55,675 nucleotides of DNA from an uncultured Faecalibacterium sp. GTDB taxonomy: Bacteria; Bacillota; Clostridia; Oscillospirales; Ruminococcaceae. The position numbers were made by a program, and so were the translations under genes. Shown piece after piece: positions 1 through 6,631 of the stretch; position 1 is the stretch's first letter; the number at the start of each line of letters is the position of its first letter. The notes under the pieces are model-generated. The model did not search any database, was not told the origin of the DNA, and saw only the letters and a program-made list of their open reading frames with translations. Where the stretch lies: NCBI GenBank assembly GCA_934525845.1, contig CAKSZS010000012.1, positions 1 to 55,675 of the forward strand, read 5' to 3'.

Positions 1-1014
1 GGCAGTGCGGAGGTGGGCAAGGCCCACAGCGTGATGCCCCACCGCAAGTGGCGCATGGAGTTCCAGACCGACCAGTTTCCGGACTACGACCGCTGTATGA
101 CCCCCGGCAGCGCCCCGCTGTACCAGTCTTACACGCTGACCGAGCGGTTCGCGCTGCCCGGCACCTCGGAGAGGGTGCAGCTGTTTTTGCTGCCCCTGCG
201 GGGGCAGGACGGCACGATGTACGGGCTGTGCGGCTTTGAGATCAGCGAAAGCTATTTCAAGCAGAACTTTGCCCAGCCCACCGGCTTTGACCGGCTGAGC
301 TGCCTGCTCGCCCCGGCGGGAGACGGCCTTGCCGCCGATGCCGCCCTCAGCAGCGGCACCACCAGCGGCTACTACCATGCCCCCCGGAACACACTGGTGC
401 TGCGGAGCATGGGCGACGGGCTGACCCAGTTGACCGGCCCCGACAGTGACTATGCGGGCATCTCCCAGCTGTGCCGCCTGAGCGAGAGCCAGTCCTACCG
501 GCTGGCGGTGTGCATCCCCATGGCAGACTACCGGAGTCTGGTCTTTTCCGGCAATCTGCAGATGCTGCTCATCGGCCTGTTCATCGCCTTTTTCGTGGTG
601 TTCTGCTGCATGAACTTCCACCGGCACATCCTCTCGCCGGCGTTCCGGCAGTTCGAGGAGGACCGGCGGGAGTCCCGGCGGCGGATGGACGAGCTGCAGC
701 TGGAACGCCAGCAGATGCAGACGGAGCTGTCCCGGCTGGCGGACGTGTGCCGCAACGAGTCGGTGCCCGATGCCTTCCAGACCTTTGTGGCGGGCATCCC
801 CACCCTGACCAAGACCGAACGCCGCATCTTTGACGGCTACGCCGCCGGGCTACGCACCCGGGAAATCGTGCAGCAACTGGACATCAAGGACAGCACCCTG
901 CGCTTCCACAACAAGAACATCTACGACAAACTGGGTGTCAGCTCCCTCAAGCAGCTGCAGCAGTTCGTGGCGATCCTGAACTCCGGCAGCGACAGCGCCC
1001 CGGACGAAAAGTGA
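1..1014 (+). CDS. Membrane-anchored LuxR-type regulator (5' end outside window)
   Basis: The reading frame is open from base 1 and the first in-window GTG (13) has no ribosome binding site, so the true start lies upstream. About 335 codons are visible. The N-terminal part looks extracellular or sensory. One hydrophobic segment follows (around SGNLQMLLIGLFIAFFVVF), then a charged coiled-coil stretch rich in E, R and Q (FEEDRRESRRRMDELQLERQ). A C-terminal LuxR-like helix-turn-helix closes the protein, with TKTERRIFDGYAAGLRTREI, the DSTLRFHNKNIYDKLGV recognition region, and a final helix. This layout suggests a one-component, membrane-tethered transcription factor. Ligand and targets cannot be told from the sequence. 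The stop codon is followed within about 10 bp by an unrelated conjugative-element gene fragment on the other strand, so the locus 3' of this gene is rearranged. Confidence 0.75.
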   Translation, partial: GSAEVGKAHSVMPHRKWRMEFQTDQFPDYDRCMTPGSAPLYQSYTLTERFALPGTSERVQLFLLPLRGQDGTMYGLCGFEISESYFKQNFAQPTGFDRLSCLLAPAGDGLAADAALSSGTTSGYYHAPRNTLVLRSMGDGLTQLTGPDSDYAGISQLCRLSESQSYRLAVCIPMADYRSLVFSGNLQMLLIGLFIAFFVVFCCMNFHRHILSPAFRQFEEDRRESRRRMDELQLERQQMQTELSRLADVCRNESVPDAFQTFVAGIPTLTKTERRIFDGYAAGLRTREIVQQLDIKDSTLRFHNKNIYDKLGVSSLKQLQQFVAILNSGSDSAPDEK

Positions 1015-1017
1015 CCC

Positions 1018-2110
1018 AGCAAGCAATGTTTTCGTCTATGGCTTTCGCAAAGAAATAATTGTGGATGGAGAATCCCAGCTTGTTGTACGCTTTGTCGTTG
1101 ACCTTGTACTGACTGAAAGGCACGTTGCCCACCGCCAAATCGTAGAAATCACGGCGGTCGGTGGTCTCAAAGCCAGCCACGGTAATGTCGGCCTGCGAGT
1201 ACAGTTTTTTCGCAATGCGCCCGGTGATGCTGTCCAGTTCCACGCCGTACAGCCGGCTGTCTGCCATGTTGGTGGACAGCATTCCAAAGAAATTGCCCAC
1301 GCCCATGGACGGCTCCAGAATGTTGCCAGACTGGAAGCCCATGCGCTCCACCGCATCGTAGATACCACGGATGACGGTGGGGCTGGTGTAGTGGGCGTTT
1401 AGGGTGCTGGAACGGGCAGCAGCGTACTCATCCTCGGAAAGCAGCCCTTTCAGTTCGGCGTACTCTTTTGCCCAGCCGCCCTTATTGGGTTCAAAGGCAT
1501 CTGCCAGACCGCCCCAGCCCACACATTGCGAAAGTACCTGCTGTTCCTCGGCGGTGGCACCCCGGTGCTCCTGTTCCAGCTTAAACAGGGTGCAGATGGC
1601 TTCAATGTTCCGAGCATATTTCTGCTTTGCACCGCCCTCGCCCAAATGCTCGTCCGTGATGTGGAAGTTCCCGGCAGGCTCTGGCGTAGGTTCAGCATTC
1701 AGGGCTTCATCCAAGGCAGCGGCATCTGAGAAGGTCTGCACCTTTCCGTCCATTACAGCAGAAATGGGCAGCGCATCCAGTTCTTCGTCCATCAGCTCCG
1801 GCACGGCACTGCCGTAGGCAGAGCAGTCAACAGCCCAGTGGGCTGTTGGCTCGTGCGCGGGTCCCAACCAATCGGAATGTCTACCGGGGAGACTGCCGTT
1901 CCACCGCATCGTTTTGTACGATGCGGCGTTTTCTTCATGAGCTATCAGTTTGGCGCGGAGCCGCTCGCCAGCGGTCAGTTCGCTGGAAATGCCTGTCTGA
2001 ACAGCGCACAGCAGGGCTTCATGCTCTTTGGAAAAACCATAAAAGACCTTGCAGCGAATCGGGAGGTCACGCCCACCGCTGCCAACAACATCCGCACGGA
2101 TAAATTCTTC
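1018..2110 (-). pseudogene. Fragment of a conjugative-element DNA methylase/helicase
   Basis: The core (about 1030-1800 on the minus strand) matches the N6-adenine methylase module of the very large methylase/SNF2-helicase proteins carried by Tn1549-like integrative elements. It shows CVGWGGLADAF, an AHYTSP segment, the SAM-binding loop LEPSMGVGNFFGML and the NVPF catalytic-type motif in LAVGNVPFSQYKV. The match breaks off after YFFAKAIDEN, within a few bases of the LuxR stop codon, so the helicase half is missing. Upstream the same frame stays open to about 2110 with no recognisable start and with sequence I cannot assign (YGFSKEHEALL region). Both ends are truncated, so I read it as the scar of a lost conjugative element. 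Boundaries are approximate. Confidence 0.75.
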
Positions 2111-2114
2111 CTGT

Positions 2115-2378
2115 TCAGAAGCCCTTTTCGGTATGAAGATAATATTCTACCTGATGCACATCCTCTGGATGAACAGAAACATACCACAGGGAACGTGATG
2201 CTGCACAGGAAGGCATCGGCATATTCAACGGCACCGGGAGCAGTGCGGCCCGCACTTTATACGGAATATGGTTCTCCACCATGAAGAAGCGCAGCCGCTC
2301 CAACCGTTCGATGGAATATAAGGTGTCAAATTCGATCCACCTTTTTCTTTTCTGAAAAAGAGATTTCAAAAGGTTCAT
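2115..2378 (-). CDS. Small DUF2007-like protein
   Basis: This is an 87-residue reading frame starting at the ATG at 2378, preceded by AGAAAGG at good spacing. The protein is basic at its N-terminus (MNLLKSLFQKRKRW). It continues with YSIERLERLRFFMVENHIPY and ends with VSVHPEDVHQVEYYLHTEK. That arrangement resembles the small DUF2007-type putative signal-transducing fold, but the assignment is tentative. It lies downstream of the YoaP-like gene, separated by a hairpin repeat, and would be the last gene of the LytTR transcript if the hairpin is read through. Its 3' end overlaps the unassigned upstream extension of the methylase fragment in another frame. Confidence 0.5.
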   Translation of the reverse strand: MNLLKSLFQKRKRWIEFDTLYSIERLERLRFFMVENHIPYKVRAALLPVPLNMPMPSCAASRSLWYVSVHPEDVHQVEYYLHTEKGF

Positions 2379-2401
2379 AAGGGTATCCTTTCTCAAAGCA
2401 A

Positions 2402-2458
2402 AAGACGCAGGGCAGCTTGATTTCCACAAGTTCTGCTCTGCGTCTAAGCGTCTGGCGT
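2402..2458 (-). repeat. GACGCAG hairpin repeat, copy A
   Basis: Read on the minus strand: GCCAGACGC, a 3-base gap, then the stem AGACGCAGAGCAG, an AT-rich loop, the returning strand CTGCCCTGCGTCT and a short T tract. Two further complete copies (4970-5026, 6341-6393) and a half copy (6551-6575) occur in this accessory region. It sits between the YoaP-like and DUF2007-like genes, so it could act as a partial terminator within the transcript. Confidence 0.75.
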
Positions 2459-2472
2459 TTTGCTTGATCCCA

Positions 2473-2682
2473 CTATTCTGCTGCCAATTTTATAAACTTT
2501 TTGTCCGACTGGATGCCCTGTGTCACAAATTTTCCATCCCGGAACAGTGCATAGGTGGTGACAGGTGCAGGCAAGCCCTGCGCAGTTTCTTTGTCGGTGA
2601 TATGAACCACTTTGAGCGGAATGTTGTGTGCCTGCGCTGTTTCCTGCACTTTCGGCACCCATGTGATTCGGATATACTCCAT
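2473..2682 (-). CDS. Stand-alone YoaP-like domain protein
   Basis: This is 69 residues, chosen from the ATG at 2682 because a perfect AGGAGG precedes it at 8 nt. A longer frame is open upstream but lacks that signal. MEYIRITWVPKVQETAQAHN, PLKVVHITDKETAQ, PVTTYALFRDGKFVTQGI and SDKKFIKLA match the YoaP-like domain that normally forms the C-terminus of certain GNAT acetyltransferases. The acetyltransferase part is absent. It is either a domain that has become an independent gene (the good ribosome binding site favours this) or a truncated remnant. It follows the KTR gene closely and belongs to the LytTR/DUF3021 operon by spacing. Confidence 0.6.
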   Translation of the reverse strand: MEYIRITWVPKVQETAQAHNIPLKVVHITDKETAQGLPAPVTTYALFRDGKFVTQGIQSDKKFIKLAAE

Positions 2683-2702
2683 CGAAGTGTCCTCCTGTAT
2701 CA

Positions 2703-2876
2703 TTATGCCTTTTCCGGCATAGTTTCTTCCATTTTTCCGTCCTTGAAGCGAATCACACAGGTGTATTTGCATTTGGGGCAGAACAGCGGAAAATCTTCCA
2801 GCACGGTATGTTCCCGAATCATCGTGCGCGTTTTGCTGCCGCACTTCGGGCAGTGTATCCAATCTGTTTTAGCCAT
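2703..2876 (-). CDS. Cysteine-rich KTR protein 1
   Basis: This 57-residue protein belongs to the cysteine-rich KTR family common on Firmicutes conjugative elements. It has two CxxC pairs (IHCPKCGSKTR and LFCPKCKYTC) around the conserved KTR and NFPLFCPKC-like core, which suggests a small zinc ribbon. I chose the ATG at 2876 because AAGGAG lies about 10 nt upstream; the ATG at 2885 would be too close. It overlaps the end of the DUF3021 gene by 8 bp, which indicates translational coupling. The function of the family is unknown. A second copy lies at 5002-5196. Confidence 0.75.
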   Translation of the reverse strand: MAKTDWIHCPKCGSKTRTMIREHTVLEDFPLFCPKCKYTCVIRFKDGKMEETMPEKA

Positions 2877-3318
2877 TTGCGCCATTCTCCTTTTTAAGTC
2901 CTTCCAGCTTTCTCTGCCGGATCTGTTCATTCAGCTGTGTGGCGGTGTAGAAGCTCTGCCCGAAGTCGATCAGATGCCACAGAATTTTTGCAGCCAGAAT
3001 AAATGAGCCGTAGATCACACCATCCAGCGCATTGTACCAGAAGCCCCAGCTATGGGCGAGTGGAAGCAATATCACTTCCAGTAGAGCCGCGTGCAGGATG
3101 GTACGGAACCACCATGCCCGGTTTGTCAGTTCCTCATTGGAAGCATAAACGATCAGTGTTCCCATGCTCACCAGCGTCAGCAGGATGCAGCGTCCGAAAA
3201 AGCTGACAACAGGAAGCTCACTGGTGGGATTGAACAGCAGGCACATGAAAAAGGTGCTAAGCATGACAAGGCCGTAGACAAACACAAACCGATGCAGCCA
3301 GAATTCAATTTTTTTCAT
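2869..3318 (-). CDS. DUF3021 four-helix membrane protein
   Basis: This is 149 residues with four predicted transmembrane segments (around FVFVYGLVMLSTFFMCLLF, FFGRCILLTLVSMGTLIVY, ILHAALLEVILLPLA and VIYGSFILAAKILW) and a charged C-terminal tail. DUF3021 proteins are almost always encoded directly after a LytTR-type regulator, as here (10 bp gap), and are thought to act as membrane partners or modulators of it. GGAGG lies 5 nt before the ATG. The gene overlaps the following KTR gene. Confidence 0.8.
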   Translation of the reverse strand: MKKIEFWLHRFVFVYGLVMLSTFFMCLLFNPTSELPVVSFFGRCILLTLVSMGTLIVYASNEELTNRAWWFRTILHAALLEVILLPLAHSWGFWYNALDGVIYGSFILAAKILWHLIDFGQSFYTATQLNEQIRQRKLEGLKKENGANG

Positions 3319-3328
3319 ACGCTCCTCC

Positions 3329-3766
3329 TTATCGCCCCAGAAGCCGTTTCAGGGTTTTGACATATTGCCGGGAAATCATGACCTTTTCGCCGTTGTCCAG
3401 TACAGCTTCAAAGCGGCCGGAAAGAGATGGGAGAACATAATCAATTTTTTCGGCGTTCAGAATCATGGATTTGCTGCATCGGAACAACATCGTGCCAATG
3501 CACAGCGCTTCAAATTCGTAGAGCTTCTGTTTGCAGGAGAACACTTCTTTCTGGCAGTAGAAAAACGAGTTCCCATCGACCACTTCAAAATAGTAGATGT
3601 CCCCGAGCTTCAAGCGGCACATCTTTCCATCCAGAACGCCATTCACGGTGATCTGCCCAGCTGCAATATTCTGCATTTCACCCACCCACGGTTCTTCAGG
3701 GTCGTGGCAGCGGATCAGCACTTCTTCTGGCGTTTCCACTGTGACCTGTTCCACGGTTAATTTCAT
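3329..3766 (-). CDS. LytTR-family DNA-binding regulator
   Basis: This 145-residue protein begins at the ATG at 3766 behind a GGAGGAGGG ribosome binding site. The C-terminal half is a LytTR DNA-binding domain, with IYYFEVVDGNSFFYCQKEVF, the LYEFEALCIGTMLFRCSKSM helix region, NAEKIDYV and the final ISRQYVKTLKRLLG. There is no receiver domain, so this is the short LytTR type paired with DUF3021 proteins. It is expected to bind direct repeats upstream of target promoters. Matching repeats occur ahead of this gene and ahead of the neighbouring hydrolase, which suggests autoregulation and a two-operon local regulon. Confidence 0.85.
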   Translation of the reverse strand: MKLTVEQVTVETPEEVLIRCHDPEEPWVGEMQNIAAGQITVNGVLDGKMCRLKLGDIYYFEVVDGNSFFYCQKEVFSCKQKLYEFEALCIGTMLFRCSKSMILNAEKIDYVLPSLSGRFEAVLDNGEKVMISRQYVKTLKRLLGR

Positions 3767-3790
3767 GTCGTCCCTCCTCCCTCTGAAAAT

Positions 3791-3844
3791 ACTATAACAT
3801 AGAACACCCGGATGTACCATGATGGGAGCGGTAAGCTGTAAAAG
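3791..3844 (-). promoter_or_regulatory. Promoter of the lytTR operon with LytTR-like box
   Basis: The minus strand has a TATAGT -10 element (3791-3796) with no good -35. A CTTTTACAGCTTAC box lies at 3831-3844, 34 bp upstream of the -10. The box is close to the LytTR consensus (ACAGTTNAG-like). The intervening sequence (ATCATGGTACATCCGGG) is nearly identical to that before the hydrolase gene at 4769-4843. The lack of a -35 together with the shared box suggests activator-dependent transcription. Confidence 0.6.
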
Positions 3845-3850
3845 GCATAG

Positions 3851-4744
3851 TTAAAATGTGTATCGCTCCGCCGGAAATTGATGCTGAGTTTTTTCCTGGA
3901 TCGTAAGGGTCACAGCAAGACCTTCCTGCTGTGCAAGTGCATCCAACTGCTTTGCCATGGGAAGGCAGTCCGCATCCTCGGAGCCGCAGAAGATCTGCAG
4001 CGCAATATTTTTCTGCCGAAGCGCACAGACCAAAGCGTCTGCATGATCCTCCAACACAGGGATCCATGGGCTTTGCAAGACCAGCTGATCACAGCGCACA
4101 GTGGGAATCAGCATGGCACGCAGAAACATATCGCACCCGGCAGAAAAGCCGCCGCACACGATTTTTCGATAGCCTTTGTTCTGTACGGCTTCGATTGCAT
4201 TTGCCACAGGCAGATAGGAAACACCGTCATAGCTCCACCGATAGGTTCCATACCCGTCTGGTTCAGCACTCTGGATGGTTTCCAGCTGCCAGGAGCCGCT
4301 TCCCTGCAAGATCGGCTGCCACTCTTGCCGTGCCATCTGTCCATTCTGCGTGTTTCCGTGAACGGCCAGAAACAAATCATCGGCCGTTTTCTTCTCCCAC
4401 GAAAACACCGCTTTCGATTTGGAAGCGGCATCCGCATAGCGTGCGTCTGAAACAGCTTTCCGGGAGATAAACTCGGCATTGTCCCGCAGCCGTGCAAGGT
4501 CATCATCTTCCAGCACTTCCGGGCGATACCACCACGCATTTTCTGCGATGGCTTTCCGCAGCCAGTCCAAGGCTTCCACAGGCCGATTGGTTCCGCCTGC
4601 CAGACAGGCAAGGAAATACAGTGTCTGCGGCCCATAAATTTGGGGTGCTTGCTCATAGGCATCCCGCAAGAAGCGATAGGCTTTGGCATAACCATGCTCG
4701 GCAATGGACAGGGCAGACTCCAGGATGTCGTTTTCTTTTTTCAT
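3851..4744 (-). CDS. Alpha/beta hydrolase with N-terminal helical repeat region
   Basis: This is 297 residues from the ATG at 4744 (AAGGAG 8 nt upstream). The first roughly 100 residues are helical and TPR-like (ALSIAEHGYAKAYRFLRDAY, then PVEALDWLRKAIAENAWW). A serine-hydrolase fold follows with VHGNTQNG, the nucleophile elbow CGGFSAGCDMF (GxSxG), LVLQSPWIP, an acidic residue in CGSEDADC and a terminal histidine in KTQHQFP, so a Ser-Asp-His triad is plausible. The N-terminal helices may form a lid or partner surface. The substrate is unknown. It has its own promoter of the same type as the downstream lytTR operon, so it is probably a LytTR target. Confidence 0.75.
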   Translation of the reverse strand: MKKENDILESALSIAEHGYAKAYRFLRDAYEQAPQIYGPQTLYFLACLAGGTNRPVEALDWLRKAIAENAWWYRPEVLEDDDLARLRDNAEFISRKAVSDARYADAASKSKAVFSWEKKTADDLFLAVHGNTQNGQMARQEWQPILQGSGSWQLETIQSAEPDGYGTYRWSYDGVSYLPVANAIEAVQNKGYRKIVCGGFSAGCDMFLRAMLIPTVRCDQLVLQSPWIPVLEDHADALVCALRQKNIALQIFCGSEDADCLPMAKQLDALAQQEGLAVTLTIQEKTQHQFPAERYTF

Positions 4745-4768
4745 GTACTCACTCCTTTTCCTGCTTGC

Positions 4769-4843
4769 AATATAGCATAGAAAGCCCGGATGCACCATGA
4801 TTGAGGCAGTAAGCTGCAAAAATCAGGGGGTAAGCTGTAAAAA
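4769..4843 (-). promoter_or_regulatory. Promoter of the hydrolase gene with two LytTR-like boxes
   Basis: The minus strand shows TATATT as -10 (4769-4774). Two copies of TTTTTRCAGCTTAC (4810-4822 and 4830-4843) are spaced 20 bp apart, two helical turns, which is the usual geometry for LytTR dimer sites. The proximal box lies 35 bp from the -10, as in the lytTR promoter. A -35 hexamer is not evident. Confidence 0.6.
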
Positions 4844-4844
4844 C

Positions 4845-4969
4845 GCTGCCGGATGCGGCTCCGACAGCGCCGTGAGATTGCAGTTCTGTTTTGTCAGCAG
4901 CCAGCTTCACATTCTCATTGCCGCATCCGGCCATCACCGCCCATCCGAGCGGCCATTTTTTCTCTAAAA
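4845..4969 (-). other. Intergenic stretch with a lipoprotein-like remnant
   Basis: In one minus-strand frame (about 4870-4945) the sequence reads AVMAGCGNENVKLAADKTEL, resembling the lipobox end and first mature residues of a lipoprotein. It has no start or signal peptide upstream and runs into the promoter region downstream. I treat it as a possible gene scrap rather than a gene. Confidence 0.25.
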
Positions 4970-5026
4970 AGACGCAGTGCTGGCCACAAAAACTCTTGTG
5001 GTCAGCACTGCGTCTCTGCGTCTGGC
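4970..5026 (-). repeat. GACGCAG hairpin repeat, copy B
   Basis: This is the strongest copy. On the minus strand GCCAGACGCAG is followed by the stem AGACGCAGTGCTGACCACAAG and its near-perfect complement, then CTTTTTAG. It overlaps the 3' end of the second KTR gene, encoding that protein's last residues (PDAETQC), and would act as its intrinsic terminator. Confidence 0.8.
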
Positions 5027-5196
5027 TGAACTTTTATTTTTATCACATGATAATTCTGCGCATTGATAATGCTTTCCTGCCTGCATTTGGGGCAGAACAA
5101 CGGAAAGTTGCGCAGTACCGTGTCCGGGAGCAAGCGTGCGCGTGTCTTTGCTCCGCAAATAGGACATCGGATCCATTGTTCATCGGTTGGTTTCAT
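5002..5196 (-). CDS. Cysteine-rich KTR protein 2
   Basis: This is a 64-residue paralogue of the KTR protein at 2703-2876, with WIRCPICGAKTRARL, DTVLRNFPLFCPKC and two CxxC pairs. The start ATG overlaps the TetR stop codon (ATGA), and GAGGTG lies 5 nt upstream, so it is co-transcribed and translationally coupled with the regulator. Its C-terminus (QPDAETQC) is encoded inside the hairpin repeat, suggesting the repeat captured the stop region. The function is unknown. Confidence 0.75.
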   Translation of the reverse strand: MKPTDEQWIRCPICGAKTRARLLPDTVLRNFPLFCPKCRQESIINAQNYHVIKIKVQPDAETQC

Positions 5197-5828
5197 TTTT
5201 CACCTCGTTCCATGTTAAAGGTACGAAAGAACAGCCTTACATGAGCGTCCAGCTTTTCAAGGCTTTCAGCTTCCCGTTCCGGCTGACGGTCGCAGACGCT
5301 CAGCAGGACGATGATGGGCGAAACATACATCCACGCCAGCGTATCCGGGTCTTCGTTTCGCAGTTCGCCGTTTGCAGCCAGCGCACGGAAGATGCCTGCA
5401 TGATAGGAGATCATCCAATCCACATAGCGTTTGGAAAGCAGTTCGGCTAATTGGGGGGAGCGGAACTGTTCCAGCGTCATCATCCGGCGGAACTGGCTGA
5501 TGGTTTTGTCGTGCAGTGAATAAAGGAAGATCTGCCGGACTTTTTCTACCAGAAGTTCTTCCGAAATGTGGGAGAACACCGGGACATCCTTTTGGGAATC
5601 CTGTACATGGACCGAGATCTCAGCGGTGTCTTTCTGGTAATGCGCCGAAGTTGTCTCCAAAATCGCATCAAAAATGGCCTGTTTGCTGGGAAAATGATTG
5701 TAAAGCGAGGGTGCCTTGATGCCGACCGCTTTTGCGATCTCGCCAACACTGACGGAATCATACCCTTTGGTCGAAAACAGTTCCAGAGATTTTTCCAGAA
5801 TACGCTGCTTGGTGTCTTCCATTTTCAT
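5193..5828 (-). CDS. TetR-family transcriptional regulator
   Basis: This is 211 residues from 5828. An alternative ATG two codons downstream, at 5822, has a slightly better spaced AAGGG. The N-terminal helix-turn-helix is typical of TetR (TKQRILEKSLELFSTKGYDS, VGEIAKAVGIKAPSLYNHF, SKQAIFDAI). The C-terminal helical domain, with the AWMYVSPIIVLLSVCDR segment, would bind a ligand or partner. The gene is followed with a 4 bp overlap by a KTR protein. Its promoter carries an ACGAAC-N8-GTTCGT palindrome, and a second related palindrome lies inside a divergent-looking promoter at 6503-6531, so autorepression plus repression of the lipoprotein transcript is likely. Confidence 0.85.
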   Translation of the reverse strand: MKMEDTKQRILEKSLELFSTKGYDSVSVGEIAKAVGIKAPSLYNHFPSKQAIFDAILETTSAHYQKDTAEISVHVQDSQKDVPVFSHISEELLVEKVRQIFLYSLHDKTISQFRRMMTLEQFRSPQLAELLSKRYVDWMISYHAGIFRALAANGELRNEDPDTLAWMYVSPIIVLLSVCDRQPEREAESLEKLDAHVRLFFRTFNMERGEK

Positions 5829-5837
5829 CCGCCCTTT

Positions 5838-5889
5838 ACGAACTAATATTTGTTCGTTCCACTATAAGCAAAAAAGTTTCCGTTGTCAA
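5838..5889 (-). promoter_or_regulatory. tetR promoter and operator
   Basis: The minus strand has TTGACA (5884-5889), a 17 bp spacer and TATAGT (5861-5866). The palindrome ACGAAC-N8-GTTCGT (5838-5857) covers the expected transcription start, the usual place for a TetR autorepression site. Confidence 0.75.
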
Positions 5890-5897
5890 GCAAAATT

Positions 5898-6254
5898 TCA
5901 ACCGTGGTAGTCCCCTGTGGCAGAATCCACGGCAACATAGGGCACTGCCCTGCCCTCAATTTTGACGTAGACCTGATAGACGCCATCGCCGAGGTCTTCG
6001 TAGAATTCCGGGACAACGCCGTAATTTTCCCAAAGGCTCTTTTCAAAATCGACTTTCCAGCTTTCATCCGAAAAAGCAGCACTTTCTGCCAGATCTTCCG
6101 GCCCGGCAGAAGGTGCTTGCTCCTGTACCACACTGCTTGCAGGAGCAGTTGGTGCGGAAGAACTTGCCACCCGGCAGCAAGAAGAAAGAACAAGCGGTGC
6201 GGCAAGGGCAATGCAGAGCACCGGGACTGCATTTTTCAAGATATGATCCATCAT
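5898..6254 (-). CDS. Small lipoprotein, function unknown
   Basis: This 118-residue protein starts at the ATG at 6254 behind GGAGG. It has a signal peptide (AVPVLCIALAAPLVL) and lipobox LSSC. A Ser/Ala/Pro linker (SSSAPTAPASSVVQEQAP) follows, then a compact domain with ESWKVDFEKSLWENYGVVPE and DGVYQVYVKIEGRAVPYVAV that looks like a PepSY-like or cystatin-like extracellular fold. It would be anchored on the outside of the membrane. The transcript probably starts at the promoter at 6503-6531, which carries a TetR-type operator, and passes a hairpin repeat in the 5' leader. Confidence 0.65.
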   Translation of the reverse strand: MMDHILKNAVPVLCIALAAPLVLSSCCRVASSSAPTAPASSVVQEQAPSAGPEDLAESAAFSDESWKVDFEKSLWENYGVVPEFYEDLGDGVYQVYVKIEGRAVPYVAVDSATGDYHG

Positions 6255-6340
6255 TGACAACCTCCTTGAATAAACGATGTAAAAGATATCAATTGAACTG
6301 CCAATCGGCAGATTCCAGCATGGTTTTCTCCTGTAAAACA

Positions 6341-6393
6341 AAAAACGCAGCACAAAACCGATGTTCGGTTTGCACTGCGTCTGAGCGTCTGGC
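6341..6393 (-). repeat. GACGCAG hairpin repeat, copy C
   Basis: On the minus strand: GCCAGACGC, CAGACGCAGTGC, the arm AAACCGAACATCGGTTT as an inner hairpin, then GTGCTGCG and TTTTTTG. It lies in the 5' leader of the lipoprotein gene, between promoter and start codon, so it is placed like an attenuator. Confidence 0.7.
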
Positions 6394-6502
6394 ACTATGC
6401 CATGAGAATAATTTCCGGCGGTCAAGAGAAGCAATGGTATGAAATACGACTCTTGCGGTAAGATGCAGAGGAACTCTTGACAACCAGCATGGCAACGACT
6501 AT

Positions 6503-6531
6503 AGTATAGCTAACGAATGTTCGTTCGTCAA
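6503..6531 (-). promoter_or_regulatory. Promoter with embedded TetR-type operator
   Basis: The minus strand shows TTGACG (6526-6531), a 17 bp spacer and TATACT (6503-6508). The spacer contains AACGAA-CA-TTCGTT-like symmetry (6512-6525) and shares ACGAAC/GTTCGT half sites with the tetR operator at 5838-5857. It reads toward the lipoprotein gene. Confidence 0.7.
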
Positions 6532-6550
6532 GAGTTTTTATTTCAGTGTG

Positions 6551-6575
6551 GCGCAAGACGCAGTGCTGACCGAAG
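6551..6575 (-). repeat. Half copy of the GACGCAG hairpin repeat
   Basis: AAGACGCAGTGCTGACCGAAG on the plus strand matches one arm of copies B and C. The partner arm is missing, and the sequence beyond runs toward the IS3 remnant, so the repeat appears broken by a rearrangement. Confidence 0.45.
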
Positions 6576-6631
6576 TGAACAGCCCCGGAATTAGTAGACA
6601 TGAATAAAAAGCGCCCCATTTAGGGTAGGCA

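Noticed and set aside
1838..2284. 148-codon plus-strand frame
   Set aside because: No ribosome binding site, no family resemblance, and it lies opposite the methylase fragment and the small DUF2007-like gene.
5898..6434. Longer start for the lipoprotein gene (178 codons)
   Set aside because: The extension runs through the hairpin repeat and lacks a ribosome binding site; GGAGG and a signal peptide support the start at 6254.
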